A DNA stretch of 64,000 bases. It comes from Calliphora vicina. Lineage: Eukaryota; Arthropoda; Insecta; Diptera; Calliphoridae. Below the pieces are notes generated by a model. That model saw only the letters and a program-made list of their open reading frames with translations, did not search any database and was not told where the DNA came from. This document shows positions 23,434-35,156 of the stretch, piece by piece (positions within the stretch are counted from its first letter, which is position 1; each line of letters starts with the position of its first letter). The position numbers and the translations under genes are program-made. The stretch lies in assembly GCF_958450345.1 (NCBI RefSeq), contig NC_088783.1, positions 21,145,701 to 21,209,700 on the forward strand, given 5' to 3'.

Positions 23434-24831
23434 TGCTTGGTTATTGGTTTGTTGTAATGAAACCTTGTTAAACATCAAATATTCCTAAAACAGCATCTTC
23501 TCAAAAAGCGATTGGTTCAAATAATGACCTAGTATTTTTTTTCTTTCCTTAAAACCGGAATGAATTGTACATGTTTCTATTAATTCTTGTTTCTGTTTTC
23601 CCAGAATAAAAATTTTCTCTATTTAAAATCTCTACACCAGCAAACGATGGAAAAATCCATAAAATTGAACATTTAATTTTGTTAACTTCACCCCAACCAA
23701 ACCGGCAAACCTTTCTCTCCCCAACACTGAAGGATTCAGAGACAACAGAAAAAAAAAAGATGAATAAGCTTGTTGACATATTTCATCAACATCATCATCC
23801 TGATGATGATGAACATCATCTTTATCAGTTTTGTTTTTTGTTTTTGGGTCGTTGTATGTAGTTGCCTCTACTTAGTTTTTAATGTTTTCTACTTACTTAA
23901 TATTGTTCTAAAAGACAAATTGATTTTTTTGTTTAAGCAAAAATGAAATAAATTTTTGCAAAATATTTTTGGGTGGCAGCAGCCAGCAGCAGCAAGAGAA
24001 GAATGAATAAAAAGCTATCTTTGGGTTATCGACGACTACAACACAAACCAACAAAAAAAAGGGACCAATGGCAGAATTTACAGTTTTAAACAATGAAGGA
24101 AACAAAATGTAATGAAACACCTGTTACTAGTTAAACGGCCATTGTTTAAGACTCTTTATAAATCATATTTATCCTTTTTGTAATAAACTATATTTAAGCG
24201 TTTACCAAGACCTTAGTTTATTTTAAGTTATTCCAGCATTTCTTTAGAGCTGTGACGTAATTTAAAATATTTTTGGTAGAAATTTGTTAAATTCTTTTTT
24301 GTTGGAATTTAATTAAAATCTAAATTATTTTTGCTTTTGCTTTTCTTTCATCTTATATTTTAGCTATTTATTTGTATTCAAGGTTCCTTAACTAGCAGAC
24401 AGCTAGAAAATGTTTAAATCTAAAATAGAATTTTGTGTTTTAAATAAAAGCACATTAGAATATTAGAAAAGTTTTTACTTTATAAGTTTGTAGTTTGCTT
24501 TTTAGTTTTGTCAATATCTTAAGCTACGAGTATTAGTTGCAAAGAACCCTAACATTCATTAAGTTTTTATTTTGCTCATAAATTCTCTAAGGAATTTATG
24601 CTTTATCATTGTAAGTAAAACTTTTAATACTGAAAGTATGCAGTTAATTGTTATTAATCATATTTAAAGTAAAGTAGCTCATAAAACTATGCTGGTAATT
24701 ATGAGAGAAATACTTCTGTTGTTGTGCTTTTAAAAAGTTTTTATTGCCAAGTTGAAAATTTTAAAATTTGGTGGTGTTAAACATTTTAAGGAAGAATATA
24801 ATTCCTAAATTTCATCTCTCCCTAAAACAAA
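23434..24831. other. AT-rich non-coding stretch
   Basis: No gene is recognised. A CAT/GAT trinucleotide palindrome lies at about 23,789-23,820 and a CAG-rich run at 23,977-23,996. Confidence 0.5.
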
Positions 24832-25770
24832 TTTACATTGTTTACCCTAGTGTGTTGTTTTCCACACATGCACTAGCAATACAATTTTTATTTTACAAAA
24901 ACATTTCGATTACATAATACACCGTTTTAGTAGAAACAGCACATTTGTGTCGAAATTTTAATAGTTATTTTATTATTAAAATATGAAATATTGTAAAATA
25001 GAGGTTCAGATTTGTGATCATAATACTCCTTTTTAGTAGAAACAGCACATTTGTGTGGAAAACCACACATGAGGGTAAGCAATGTCACTTTTTTAAAGTT
25101 CTCGTTTTTAAAAAATCTTTTTGAATAAATTAATCGTTATCTATGCCAAATGCAGCAGGAAAAGTCACGAAATTAACAAAACAAAATTATTAAAAATATT
25201 GATTTTTTTTAATTTTTTAATAAAATAAGAAATATTGTAAAATAGAAGTTCCGATTTGCTAACATAATACTCCTTTTTGAAGAATCAGCACATTTGTGTG
25301 GAAAACCACACATAAGGGTAAACAATGCCACTTTTTAAATATCTCGATTTGAAAACAACATTTTTAAATAAATTAATGCATTTTCTGTGCCAATTTCAGC
25401 AGGAAAAGTCTCGAAATTTAAAAAAAAAAAATTTAAAATTTTTTTAAAATATAAATTTTTTGTGTTTTTTTTTTAAATTTATTATTAAAATAAGAAGTAT
25501 TGTAAAATAGAGGTTCAGATTTGTGATCATAATACTCCTATTTGGTAGAAACAGCACATATGTGTCGAAAACCACACAAGAGGGTAAACAATGTCAGTTT
25601 TTAAATATCTCGACTTAAAAAATCGTTTTGAAAAAAAAAATGCATTTACTGTGGGAAAACTCATGAAATTAACAAAAACAATTTTAATTTTGTTAAAAAT
25701 ATTAATTTGTTTGTGTTTTTTTAATTCATTATTAAAATAAGATATATTGCAAAATAGAGGTTCACATACG
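24832..25770. repeat. TIR element with triplicated right half
   Basis: The left end CATTGTTTACCCTAGTGTGT then GTTTTCCACACATG (24,837-24,872) is inverted relative to GTGTGGAAAACCACACATGA then GGGTAAGCAATG (25,052-25,083). The right end recurs at about 25,296 and 25,563. The linked sequence AATAGAGGTTCAGATTTGTG starts at 24,997, 25,241, 25,505 and 25,753, giving units of about 244-264 bp. A simple copy without the amplification is at 28,819-29,046. Confidence 0.75.
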
Positions 25771-25855
25771 CGCACCTCTTCTAAATTGTTTGAATTATTT
25801 AATTTTAAATCAGTTTATGCCTGAGTTTCCCTCCCCCCTTGTGAAACCACAGCAG

Positions 25856-26726
25856 TAGGGTATTCAATCGATTAACCGTTAATCGGTTAACCGATTAATT
25901 TTGGACGGTTAACTGTTCGAATAATTTGAAATTGCCGATTTTCAAATAACAAATAAACCGATTAATTTGTGTCGATTAACCGATTAACCGAAATTCCTTT
26001 TTTTTGCACTTTAAAAAAATTTTTTATTTATTTTTCCGTTTCAATTCAAATACAAATTTCAAATTAAAATTAGATATTTTTTGAACATCCAATAAACATG
26101 ATTAGTGAGTATGTATAACAACTGATATATTTAATTTACAAGTATTTGAAACTTTGTTTGGATCTACATACATGTATAGACGAAATTTTGTTTTTGAAAT
26201 GAGTCTTTTATCATAACTAAACGAAACTATTAAATTAATCAAAATCTAAAACAATCCAAAAAGGAATATTCTTTATCATGCTTTTGATTTCTCCAACATA
26301 TACAATCAGCCAGAGTTTTTTTTCCAAGAAAAGTTTTATTAAATCTGAAGAAAAAATCGTTTAAATTATATTCTTTTTATAAAAGATTATTTCAGAAGAT
26401 CTCACTAAAACCCAAAAAAACTCACACATAGAACAGCGCTTATTTTGTATTACTCAGTTCATAAAACATGGATTTTGAGTTATGAAGTTGTTGCAGCATA
26501 CAGGCGATATGTTTACAAAAATGATCTCAAATACCTCATTTGCTGTTTTTATGTTTTTGTACACAAAATTCGTTATTGTATTTTCATTTTAAAATGAAAA
26601 TAGAAATTATTCGGTTAATCGAATAATTTTAAATTAATCGGTTATTAACCGAATAAATCTAAACCTCGATTAATTATTTGCTCGATTAACCGATTAAATC
26701 AGAAACCCGATTAATTGAATACCCTA
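25856..26726. mobile_element. Non-autonomous hAT-like element
   Basis: The 871-bp element begins TAGGGTATTCAAT and ends with its exact complement ATTGAATACCCTA. An 8-bp target duplication CACAGCAG stands on both sides (25,848-25,855 and 26,727-26,734), the length typical of hAT transposons. Both subterminal regions are packed with CGATTAACCGATTAA-type repeats, likely transposase binding sites. No transposase frame is visible, so it must have been moved in trans. The perfect duplication suggests a fairly recent insertion. Confidence 0.85.
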
Positions 26727-26734
26727 CACAGCAG

Positions 26735-27795
26735 ATATAGTATACCAGAGGTTTGAAATTTAAGAAACAAATATTCACATACTTTTGGGAGCATTTTTTA
26801 TACATATTTTTATATTCGCAGAAAGTTACTTTATTAAATTCCCTGCCAAATCCTAAACTTTAACTTTAACAAAAAAACGCTTTAAGCTTAGTTTCCTTTC
26901 CTTTATTTTTAGCATTTTTCTAGTTTATAGTTTTTAATTTTCTTTTGCAAAACTCTTATCTAACAAAGTACACACAGACGACGAAGTGCGAGCACAAAAC
27001 TAAAATATAATTTAATACTACAACGAATACAAAAAGAAAAATTTAATTTTCTTCCTTTTTTTTATATTTGCAAACAACAAACGCATAATGGAAATATGAA
27101 ATACGAGTTGTTTTCCTGTGTGTGTGTGTGTTTTTAGAAAAGTTTTTTCCTATTTTCATTTCAAAAATGGAACGACATTTTATATTTCTTGTTTTCATTT
27201 GCTAAAAGGGTTATTGTATTTTATATTAGATATTTTAGTATTTCTTTATAAATATATTATTAAAATTTAAAAAAAAAAAACGTTTGAAATCAAAAGGAAG
27301 TATTTCAATTTTGACATACATTTTCCTACTCATATGTTTGTTTGACTTTCCTGCTGTTTTCCATTTACTTTTATGTAGTTGTGGGTTTTTGTTAGAGAAA
27401 GTGTTTAAGCTTTATGTAGGTTATTGATTTTTGTTTAACATTATTTATTATTGAAATCAACTTTACAGTTTTCTTTGTGTAAATTTCTTATAAGTAACTA
27501 GCAATATCCGCTTTAAAAGTTTCGTTGGTAAACATAAACTTCTAGCAGTTCTTGTTTTTTTAATTATCACTTTTTTATTAATGTCAAGGATAGATGTTGT
27601 GGAGTTAAAACATGCTGTCATGTTGAGTTTCAACAATATCCTTTTTTTTAAATTTTAAACAAGTTTGAAAAGAAATTTATTTATACTATTTTTAAAGAAA
27701 AAATACTATACTATACTAGTAAATGTAAAAGTAAAAGTTCGATTTAAAGCTCCCTAAATTGTATCCTAAGGCAAATAACTTGTTACTAGTTGAGT
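26735..27795. other. AT-rich non-coding stretch
   Basis: Nothing is recognised beyond a short GT microsatellite at about 27,118-27,132. Confidence 0.5.
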
Positions 27796-27803
27796 CTTTA
27801 AAG

Positions 27804-27973
27804 CAGTGGTTGGCACTCTTAGCCTCCAGGGACCGAACGCGAGCACAATTCGGATGCACATAAAACGAATGTGAATGCAACTCCTTAAAATGATCACATC
27901 AGAAACGAACAAAGTTTTACTCAACTTTGCTATACAGTTACTAATGTGGCATGTTCTCTTTGTACCGCACACT
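27804..27973. mobile_element. Possible 170-bp hAT-like MITE
   Basis: It begins CAGTGGTTGGCACTCTTAGC after the 8-bp sequence CTTTAAAG and may end GTACCGCACACTG before CTTGCAAG, a 6-of-8 match to the left flank. The interior is richer in G+C than the surroundings. The left end is shared with 16,145-16,209, which supports a real terminus; the right boundary is less certain. Confidence 0.45.
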
Positions 27974-28818
27974 GCTTGCAAGTTTACATAAAATGGCTAC
28001 AAATAGCTTGAGTCTCTATACCTGCAAGTACACTCACTATATTGCTAAAACTACAAACAAAGTCCTAACATTTTCTTTATCCTAGTAATTAATTCTCATC
28101 TTTCTAAGCAGATATTACATATTATTTCTAAATATAAATTTGTGTAACATTAACAAAAAGTTAATCACAAATTAATACAAATCATCAATGTTAAAATATA
28201 GTAATTTATTTAATTTCATTGTTATTTATTAATTTATCAATAATAAATTAATGCTTTAAGCTAATTTTTATTGGGCAGGGAAACCAAAAAAGCCGATAAA
28301 GTTGTAGCAAAAAATGTAATCAAATTTTCTTAATTATTTTATATTAAAATTGTTGCTTAGTTTTACTTAATCTCAGGAAATATATACAAATGATTTTACA
28401 GAAATCGGTAAACATTAACGCTTTCAACTATGTGATCAAAGGTCAATGTTTTAAATATTAGCGATTTTTCATTCAAATACAGCGAAATATTTTTGTGTTA
28501 ATTTTGTATAAAATTATTTTCAGGCCTTAGGGAATATTTGTTTGAAGTTAAATCAAAAAATTTTATTCAAAATCCTCAAATAAATCCATAATAACTCTAT
28601 AAGTTTTTATGAAAAATTCAAAATATTCAAACATTTTACCTTTGAAAGGTTTACCGCTTCTCCATTTTAGTAAAATCATCCTTAAGTATATTTTAGGGAT
28701 TGAATAATAATGTTTGGAACGTGTTTTATTAAAACTAAGCTCCAGTATAAAATAATGACATATTTAAGAAATTATTTCTAAAAATAAAATTCACAGATTT
28801 CATCTGATCCTCAAAAAA
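27974..28818. other. AT-rich non-coding stretch
   Basis: Nothing is recognised here. Confidence 0.5.
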
Positions 28819-29046
28819 TTTACTTTGTTTACCCTCGTGTGTTGTTTTCCACACATACAGTAAGTCTATGTTTTTTACACTAGCAATATATATATATTTT
28901 TTGTAGTCAAAATCATGATTTATTATCCATAACATATTTATTTTTATTTTACACAAACATATCGATTATAAGAACTCTTACTTAATACAGATTTTTGGCA
29001 AAAACAGCACATGTGTGGAAAACCACACAAGAGGCTAAGTAACGTC
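28819..29046. repeat. Simple copy of the 24.8-kb TIR element
   Basis: Left end TTTGTTTACCCTCGTGTGTT then GTTTTCCACACAT is inverted relative to ATGTGTGGAAAACCACACAA then GAGGCTAAG. Length is about 228 bp. It gives the basic form from which the amplified locus at 24,832-25,770 can be understood. Confidence 0.7.
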
Positions 29047-29268
29047 TCTTTTTAAATACTTTCGGATAAATTTTAGTTTTTTTGGGTTTAGTTTTCCCGA
29101 AATCCTTAAAGTTCATATCGCAAATGCGGAAAACCCCCAATTCTTTTTAGGGTTTTATTCTCGAAAATATAAATAATCAAATTTTTAAGGAGTATTTTCA
29201 AAATAGTCCCAAAATTCACGAAACCGCCATTTGTGCAGTTTGACAGCTGACAATTTAGAGTTATTAAA

Positions 29269-29430
29269 AAATGGAGCATTGCACAAGAGAACAAATCATT
29301 TTCATTGTTGAACAATATTTTAGAAATAATGAAAGTTTGACCGTCACAGTTCGAGCAAAATCACCCTAAGCGATCATGCCGTATGATATTGTAAATTTAA
29401 GAGAGAACCCTTTAAAGATATTTCCGAAAC
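29269..29430 (+). pseudogene. DDE-transposase N-terminal relic
   Basis: The plus strand starts MEHCTREQIIFIVEQYF and then RNNESLTVTVRAKSP before a stop. This resembles the M-x-x-T-x-E-Q-R-x-x-I-V-x-x-Y-x-x-N-x-E-S start of the helix-turn-helix domain in the transposase group whose C-terminal segment is seen at 22,340 and 31,060. Later codons still loosely follow the family pattern, but with stops. Confidence 0.5.
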
Positions 29431-30170
29431 TTTCCTACAAAAATTTTCTGATTTGATGATATTCAAAACTTGTTGCACAAAAGTTTCGGTTGCAGTATTC
29501 GCTCAAAAACAAATATTCAAACGAACTCTAAGATCAACTCATTGTTAAATTCGAATACTTCCTTATAGCAAACTTTATTACTTTATCGCTTCTTTGGAAG
29601 TTATTTTTCTGTTAGTTTATTAAAAAACATTTAGGTTTTGCTTACCCTGACAAACATCATATGTAAACTTATTATTAATATTTTGTTGTCTGTGTGTGAG
29701 TATTAAAAATAGTATCAGATTTTTTTTTTTTGTTATTTGTTGCAGCTTTATTGTAAAATGCCAACAAGTGAACTATGACGTTTGCATGTAGGAAATTAGC
29801 ATAGCGTGCTAATAAACTAAACAAAAACAAAACTAACAAAATAAACTTTTTCTTCATTTTCTTAACATTCTATTGCTGTTGTTATTGTTATATTTGTAAA
29901 TGACTAAAAACAACAACAACAATAAACCACAATATCCATTAAAAGAAAAATAAAAAGGAATAAAATACAATAGAAAAAGCATGTATGTATGGGTTTGTCT
30001 AACAATTATTTACACACGTTTTTTACATGTGTGTTTTAGTTTTTCTAAGAGTATACAAGTGTGTCATTGTTACTTAAAATAACATAGATACACTCACACA
30101 CATTCAAGTATTTATATAAATAAATAAAGGGTATAAGTATACGTTTTTGAGTAGAGACCCAGCAGTTAAG
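29431..30170. other. AT-rich non-coding stretch
   Basis: Nothing is recognised beyond CAA microsatellite runs at about 29,910-29,925. Confidence 0.5.
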
Positions 30171-30605
30171 CAAGTAGTCAATGTATCCCCTTATAGACAG
30201 TGAGTATCACTAATGTCTGATCAATTGGCTGACTCATAGTTTGGGTCATTTTAGAGAAGTCAATTGGTTACTTTATACATCCCATATAACCTAGCATGTA
30301 GTCAATTGTCACTTTAGTGTGTCTAAGTAACCTAAAGTGTAGTCACTTTAAGCGTTTATTTTGTACAAAACTTTAGAAAGTAGTTGTTTTACCCACCAGA
30401 AGTAATCTATTGGAAAGTTTGTTTAATAGCAATCTTTTATTGGATTGTATATGAGACGTCATTTTAACTGACTATTTGAGATCAATTAGCACTCGAACAT
30501 GTTAAAATAACTGGTTATGTAGCTGATCAAGTAACCAGTTAGGTAGCTAGTAAAGTAACTGACTCTACGTAACCAGTATGTGAAGCGAATACATTGACTA
30601 CTTTG
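30171..30605. repeat. TIR element with AAGTAGTCAATGTAT ends
   Basis: A perfect 15-bp inverted repeat, AAGTAGTCAATGTAT at 30,172-30,186 and its complement at 30,589-30,603, bounds about 430 bp. The interior is rich in AGTAACTG, TAGTCA and GTAGCTAG variants and contains no frame of interest. No clear target duplication was found. A related patch, ACTAGTCACGTAGCTAGTCA, lies just outside at about 30,652. Confidence 0.55.
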
Positions 30606-31059
30606 ATCCAGCCATCATACAGTCTCATTGTAATCCAAAAGGGTCAAAAATAACTAGTCACGTAGCTAGTCACGCTAAATGTTAGATAAAATCATTGGTT
30701 CGAAACAGTCTCCCAGAACTGCTGGGGAGTTTTAGGGGACGGAAAACTGTTAAACAACTAAATTATATGTTATACACACTCATACTTATTTACTTGCAAA
30801 TAGAGGAGGAAATTAATAAAAATTTGCATACTTGTAATGTTGTACACTACTTAAGTACACACTGCGTTACAAGTACATGACGAAAATTATAATGATTTAT
30901 TAAAGTTTTATTAAAAATAACAAAAAAAAAACTTTAATTACATGTTTTATATTTCAAATTAATAAATTTTGAATTATTGATATAATTGTGCCAAAACGTT
31001 AACACTAGACTTTGCTGAAATTTAATTAGTTTTTTTAAATAATTCGTCCTTTAATGCAC
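30606..31059. other. AT-rich non-coding stretch
   Basis: Nothing is recognised beyond the small related patch at about 30,652. Confidence 0.5.
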
Positions 31060-31240
31060 GCATTGTTGTGGGCTAGATAACATAGTCTTGTGACTTCAAA
31101 TAACTCGATAAAAAGAAATAATCAAATGGTGTTAAATAACAAGATCTCGGGAGCCAATTCTGATCACCGAAATGAAAGTGTACACGATCAGAAAATGTAT
31201 TATTTCAGGAACTGTATGACATTGTTACGTTTTTACCTTT
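31060..31240 (-). pseudogene. DDE-transposase C-terminal relic
   Basis: The minus strand reads FGDQNWLPRSCYLTPFDYFF then LSSYLKSQDYVI. It follows the N-W-P-P-R-S-C-D-L-T-P-L-D-F-F-L-W-G-Y-x-K-S segment of the transposase group also seen at 22,340. It is better preserved over this segment than that copy, but isolated. Confidence 0.65.
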
Positions 31241-31368
31241 TAAAAACGGTGGTTTATTGCCTTTAAATAAACTGGATACTTTTGATTGCAAATAAAAGCA
31301 GTTTTTGTAGTTTAATAATTGTAACAACTCTTTATTTATTCATATTTACACAACAACAACAACAATTG

Positions 31369-32064
31369 AATTGTTTATTTTTAAAACCAGTCAAACAACA
31401 AAAAATCCAAAATTGAGTTATTGAGCGATTACTGTTTTGTAAAGGTAAATGCATCGTTTAATGCAAAAGAAAATTAAATACTGACCCTTATTAAGGTAAA
31501 GCAAAGCCGATAAATCTGTGTTTAGTGCAGAAAGATGTCAAGTGACAGCGCTTGTCTAGTTTTTTCATAAATATTGTAGGTCTCAATAAATTTGAACAAA
31601 ATAAATGATTTTCAAGCTCTAAAACCCTATTTGGATATGAAGAGAGAAGATTGGAATTATTTTCAATGGCCTACACTGTAGAACGAGTGTATGATGACGA
31701 CTAATTATTTCAGAACAAATGTGTATATGTGAATATGATGTTAAACTCTATACAAAGTTCATTTGTCATTTTACTTTTAAAGTTCCTAATAAAATTAGAA
31801 TATTTTGTATGATAAAAACAAAATAGTTACACAAATGGATAATTTTGTAAAGTAATTTTTAGGTTGCTAGGAAGTTTTCTTTGATTAACTCAAAATCAAT
31901 AAATTGTCCCTTAACAGCATTTTGAAATAAACGATTCAGTTATCCTGAATTCATAGGAAAAAAATATAAATTTTGTAAAGTAATTTTTAGATCGCTAGGA
32001 AGTTTTCATTGATTTCCTCAAAATCCATAATTTGTCGCTTAACTGGTTTTTGAAATAAACGATG
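31369..32064. repeat. TIR element, longer copy
   Basis: The left end AATTGTTTATTTTTAAAACC and right end GGTTTTTGAAATAAACGATG are inverted copies of the ends at 60,913-61,314. The right terminal unit of about 125 bp is tandemly duplicated here (TTTTGTAAAGTAATTTTTAG at about 31,848 and 31,973). The two family members are in opposite orientation. No coding sequence is visible. Confidence 0.65.
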
Positions 32065-33002
32065 CAGTTACTCCTCGCTGTTGACGAACTTAAATCAATA
32101 TTCTGACCATATTTTATACGAATTTTTCGAAGTGTGTCCACCAAACTTTCATTAATTTAGTTTACTCTTAAATTTTTCTAATCATAAACTGCACAAATGA
32201 CGGAAAATTCAAATCTTGCGTGAGTTTTGGATTTCCTTATAAAAACTGATATAAGCTTAAATCAGATCATTCCATTTAAAGGTGAAATTTTATAACAAAC
32301 ATTTTAGTTTAAAGAAAAATAACTTATTAGTTTTATTTTAATCCGGCGGATGTTGTTGTGTGAATAAAAGATTATAAAATCTGGGTATCATGCTTTTCTA
32401 ATGTAGATTTTAAAATAATTCCATAATTCCATATAAATATTGTAAAAATTCAAAACAAAATATTATTGTTTATTAATTTTTAAATACATATTGTTCATGT
32501 ATAAGTTTTTATGTTTAGAAATATATACAATAGTAATAATTTTACAATTAAATTTACTAAAATAAAGTACTCAAATGAATAGTATTTTAATTTAAAAAAT
32601 ATTGCCAAATTACCAATAATTTTGGTAAAATATAAAAGGTTTATATAACAAAATCAATCAATTTAAAAAAAAAATAGTAGTTTATTCAGGAATTTATTTA
32701 ATTTTTCAAAAGAATTTTATTTAATATTTCAGTTCCAAAAAAAAAAACTTAATTCATAAAGTCTTAAAATTTGTGTTAAAAAATACAATAATTTTTTATT
32801 GCAATTGCAAATTTTTTATTGGTATTTTTCAAAAATAAAACTATTATACATATAAAAAATAATAATAAAAGAAATGTGTGACATTCAAGATATTCCATGC
32901 AATTCTTTTTGAAATGACAAAATAAAAAAAACACTCAGAATAAAATTAAAAATGTACGTTTAAGTATTTCACACATTCTTATACACTTAAAGAGAAACTT
33001 AC
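32065..33002. other. AT-rich non-coding stretch
   Basis: Nothing is recognised here. Confidence 0.5.
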
Positions 33003-34179
33003 ACACAGAAAACTGTTTGGTTGGAAAACGTTTAGAATTATTAATATTTAATTAACTAAACTGAAAATTTATTATAACTATGGAAAATGGATTAGTTCAA
33101 CCGATTTTCCATATTAGCAGCTAAAAATATACATTTGTAATTATATTACGATTCCAACAATTACTAAATTGGTTCATGTAATCAATTTGTGCCAGACTAA
33201 AATTAATTTATGTGATTCGGTAACGTCAACAGATGTAAATTCAAGTTTTAATAGTAAATATGGTGATTACAATCAATATATTGGTTGTATTATAATAATT
33301 TCTCCTAAAATTATGCTTCTAGTTAAAGTAACAAATAATTGTTCAAACTAATTTACAAAATTCGATGTTCACAACCGAACAAATAAGTACATAATCCAAT
33401 CGAACTATTTGTTGATTTATTTGACAACAAACAATTTTCTAATAAAATAAACCAGAAAATAAAATATGATAAAAATGTTCATAATAAAATATTAACATTA
33501 AAAATATAATCAAAAAATATTCCATAGACTGCAGTTGCGGTTATAAATCTCTAGAATGGTAAATTTACATGATGTGTCTTTTATTAGAAACATCCATTTT
33601 AAGGAATATTCTTGATAATTTAAGCTAAACTCTGATTTAATAGGTATACGGACGAGGTGTTACTTTTGGCGAAATATTTTGAATCTCTTTGTTTTTCCAG
33701 TTGATGTCGCATTGAAATATTAAGTGTTTGGTGATGCTGCTATGTCTGCTGCAACCGTTTAAACCGAAATATTAAGAATTGAAAACAGACGATTTTAACT
33801 ACAATGCAGATGTAACAAAAAAAACGGTAAAAATAAAAGTTATGCTATTGCTGTTCCCACTGCCAATTTTAAAGATCAATCTTTGTATTTTGTATTACTT
33901 GTTTTTGGAAAATAAAATAAATAAAAACCATTTTGTAATCATTTTTATAGGAAACATAAAGTCAGTACTTGCAATCGATTTATGGATTGGTATGGTAACC
34001 GATTGAATTTGAAAAAATTCGGCTGTCATAACAAATTTATTTTCTCTGAATACCAATAAAGTGTCATTAGGACCTCAAAAATACGGTAATTGCAACTGAT
34101 TTATTTGATAGTAGATGTAACCGACTAAATTCGATTGGCGACAAATTCGGTTGCCATAACGAATCTGTTTTCTCTGTGT
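33003..34179. repeat. Possible TIR element with duplicated right end
   Basis: The left end ACACAGAAAACTGTTTGG and right end ATCTGTTTTCTCTGTGT are imperfect inverted repeats about 1.18 kb apart. The right terminal 120-130 bp is present twice: ATTCGGCTGTCATAACAAAT then TTATTTTCTCTG near 34,020, and ATTCGGTTGCCATAACGAAT then CTGTTTTCTCTG near 34,150. No target duplication is clear. Confidence 0.4.
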
Positions 34180-34935
34180 ACAGACACTCTCACACAAAAA
34201 CTGTATCCTCGTTGTGCATAAATGTATGTGTGAGAGAATACACATATTATATTCATACACTTAACATTTTATTTAATGACGTCGATGACGACCATGATTG
34301 TTTGTTGCTGTTGCTACAACTAGCATGTACTGCAGGAACAAAAATGAATGACATGACACTACAATATTTATTATGTACTCACACACTCATCCATATAATG
34401 TTTCTACATATCCCTACAGTAGGTGACAAAATAATTATTTAATAAAAAAATGTTGCATACTTTTGGGCTGAATTTATTTTTTACTTAGAAAAGTTATTTA
34501 AAGATTGAAAGATGTCCGCAATTACATTTGAAAGTAAATTATAAGATTTAACCCAAATAGTCCAATAACAAGTTCATTATTCAAATTATTCCAAAATCTC
34601 GTGAATATTCAATGCTGTAACAGAATTCTATTCCGATCGAAAGTGGAATTATTTTAGTGAAATTGAATTTTGTTTAATATTATTGGATTTTCTTCAAGTT
34701 TTAATTAACATCTTCACTTAATTTCTGATTTAATAAGCAAAATATTGCCAATTCAAAATTAAAAAAAAAAACAAAAAAATAATATTTATTTTTTGCTAAT
34801 TAACAGAATTAATTGGAATCTAAGCTATATTTATTATAACCAAAATTAGAAATCGAATCGATTATCTTTTTATATTAAATTTTTATTGGATTTTTTATTT
34901 GTATCCATTTTAAATCCAAAGACATTAAATCCAAA
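34180..34935. other. AT-rich non-coding stretch
   Basis: Nothing is recognised here. Confidence 0.5.
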
Positions 34936-34957
34936 GATCCCGGGAATTCCCGGGATC
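34936..34957. repeat. Perfect 22-bp GC-rich palindrome
   Basis: The sequence is a perfect palindrome with core CCCGGGAATTCCCGGG, continued outward by GAT and ATC and then by CCGG. It is by far the most GC-rich short stretch in this AT-rich neighbourhood. A translation reads as repeated G-I-P units. It may be a remnant of a short CCCGGGAAT-type repeat. Confidence 0.8.
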
Positions 34958-35064
34958 CCGGAAAATTACAAAATTAATCCCGATTTCCCAGAAAAGAAAA
35001 ACTCTAGTCCCAATATACAAAAAAAAAGTATTTTATTTATTCAGTCTTATCGTGTTAGACGTTA

Positions 35065-35156
35065 TCGTTTTACTCCATCGACAGTTTCGTACTAGATTAA
35101 TTAAACAGTTTGCATTTTATTTTAAATCTAGTGTACGAAACGGCGTAAAACGCATT
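35065..35156. repeat. Imperfect inverted repeat
   Basis: GTTTTACTCCATCGACAG then TTTCGTACTAGATT is inverted relative to AATCTAGTGTACGAAACGGC then GTAAAAC, with a loop of about 30 bp. It is a small foldback of unknown origin. Confidence 0.5.

Noticed and set aside
34936..34957. Vector or linker contamination suggested by the restriction-site-like palindrome
   Set aside because: The flanks are ordinary AT-rich host-like DNA with no vector sequence, so a natural origin is more likely.
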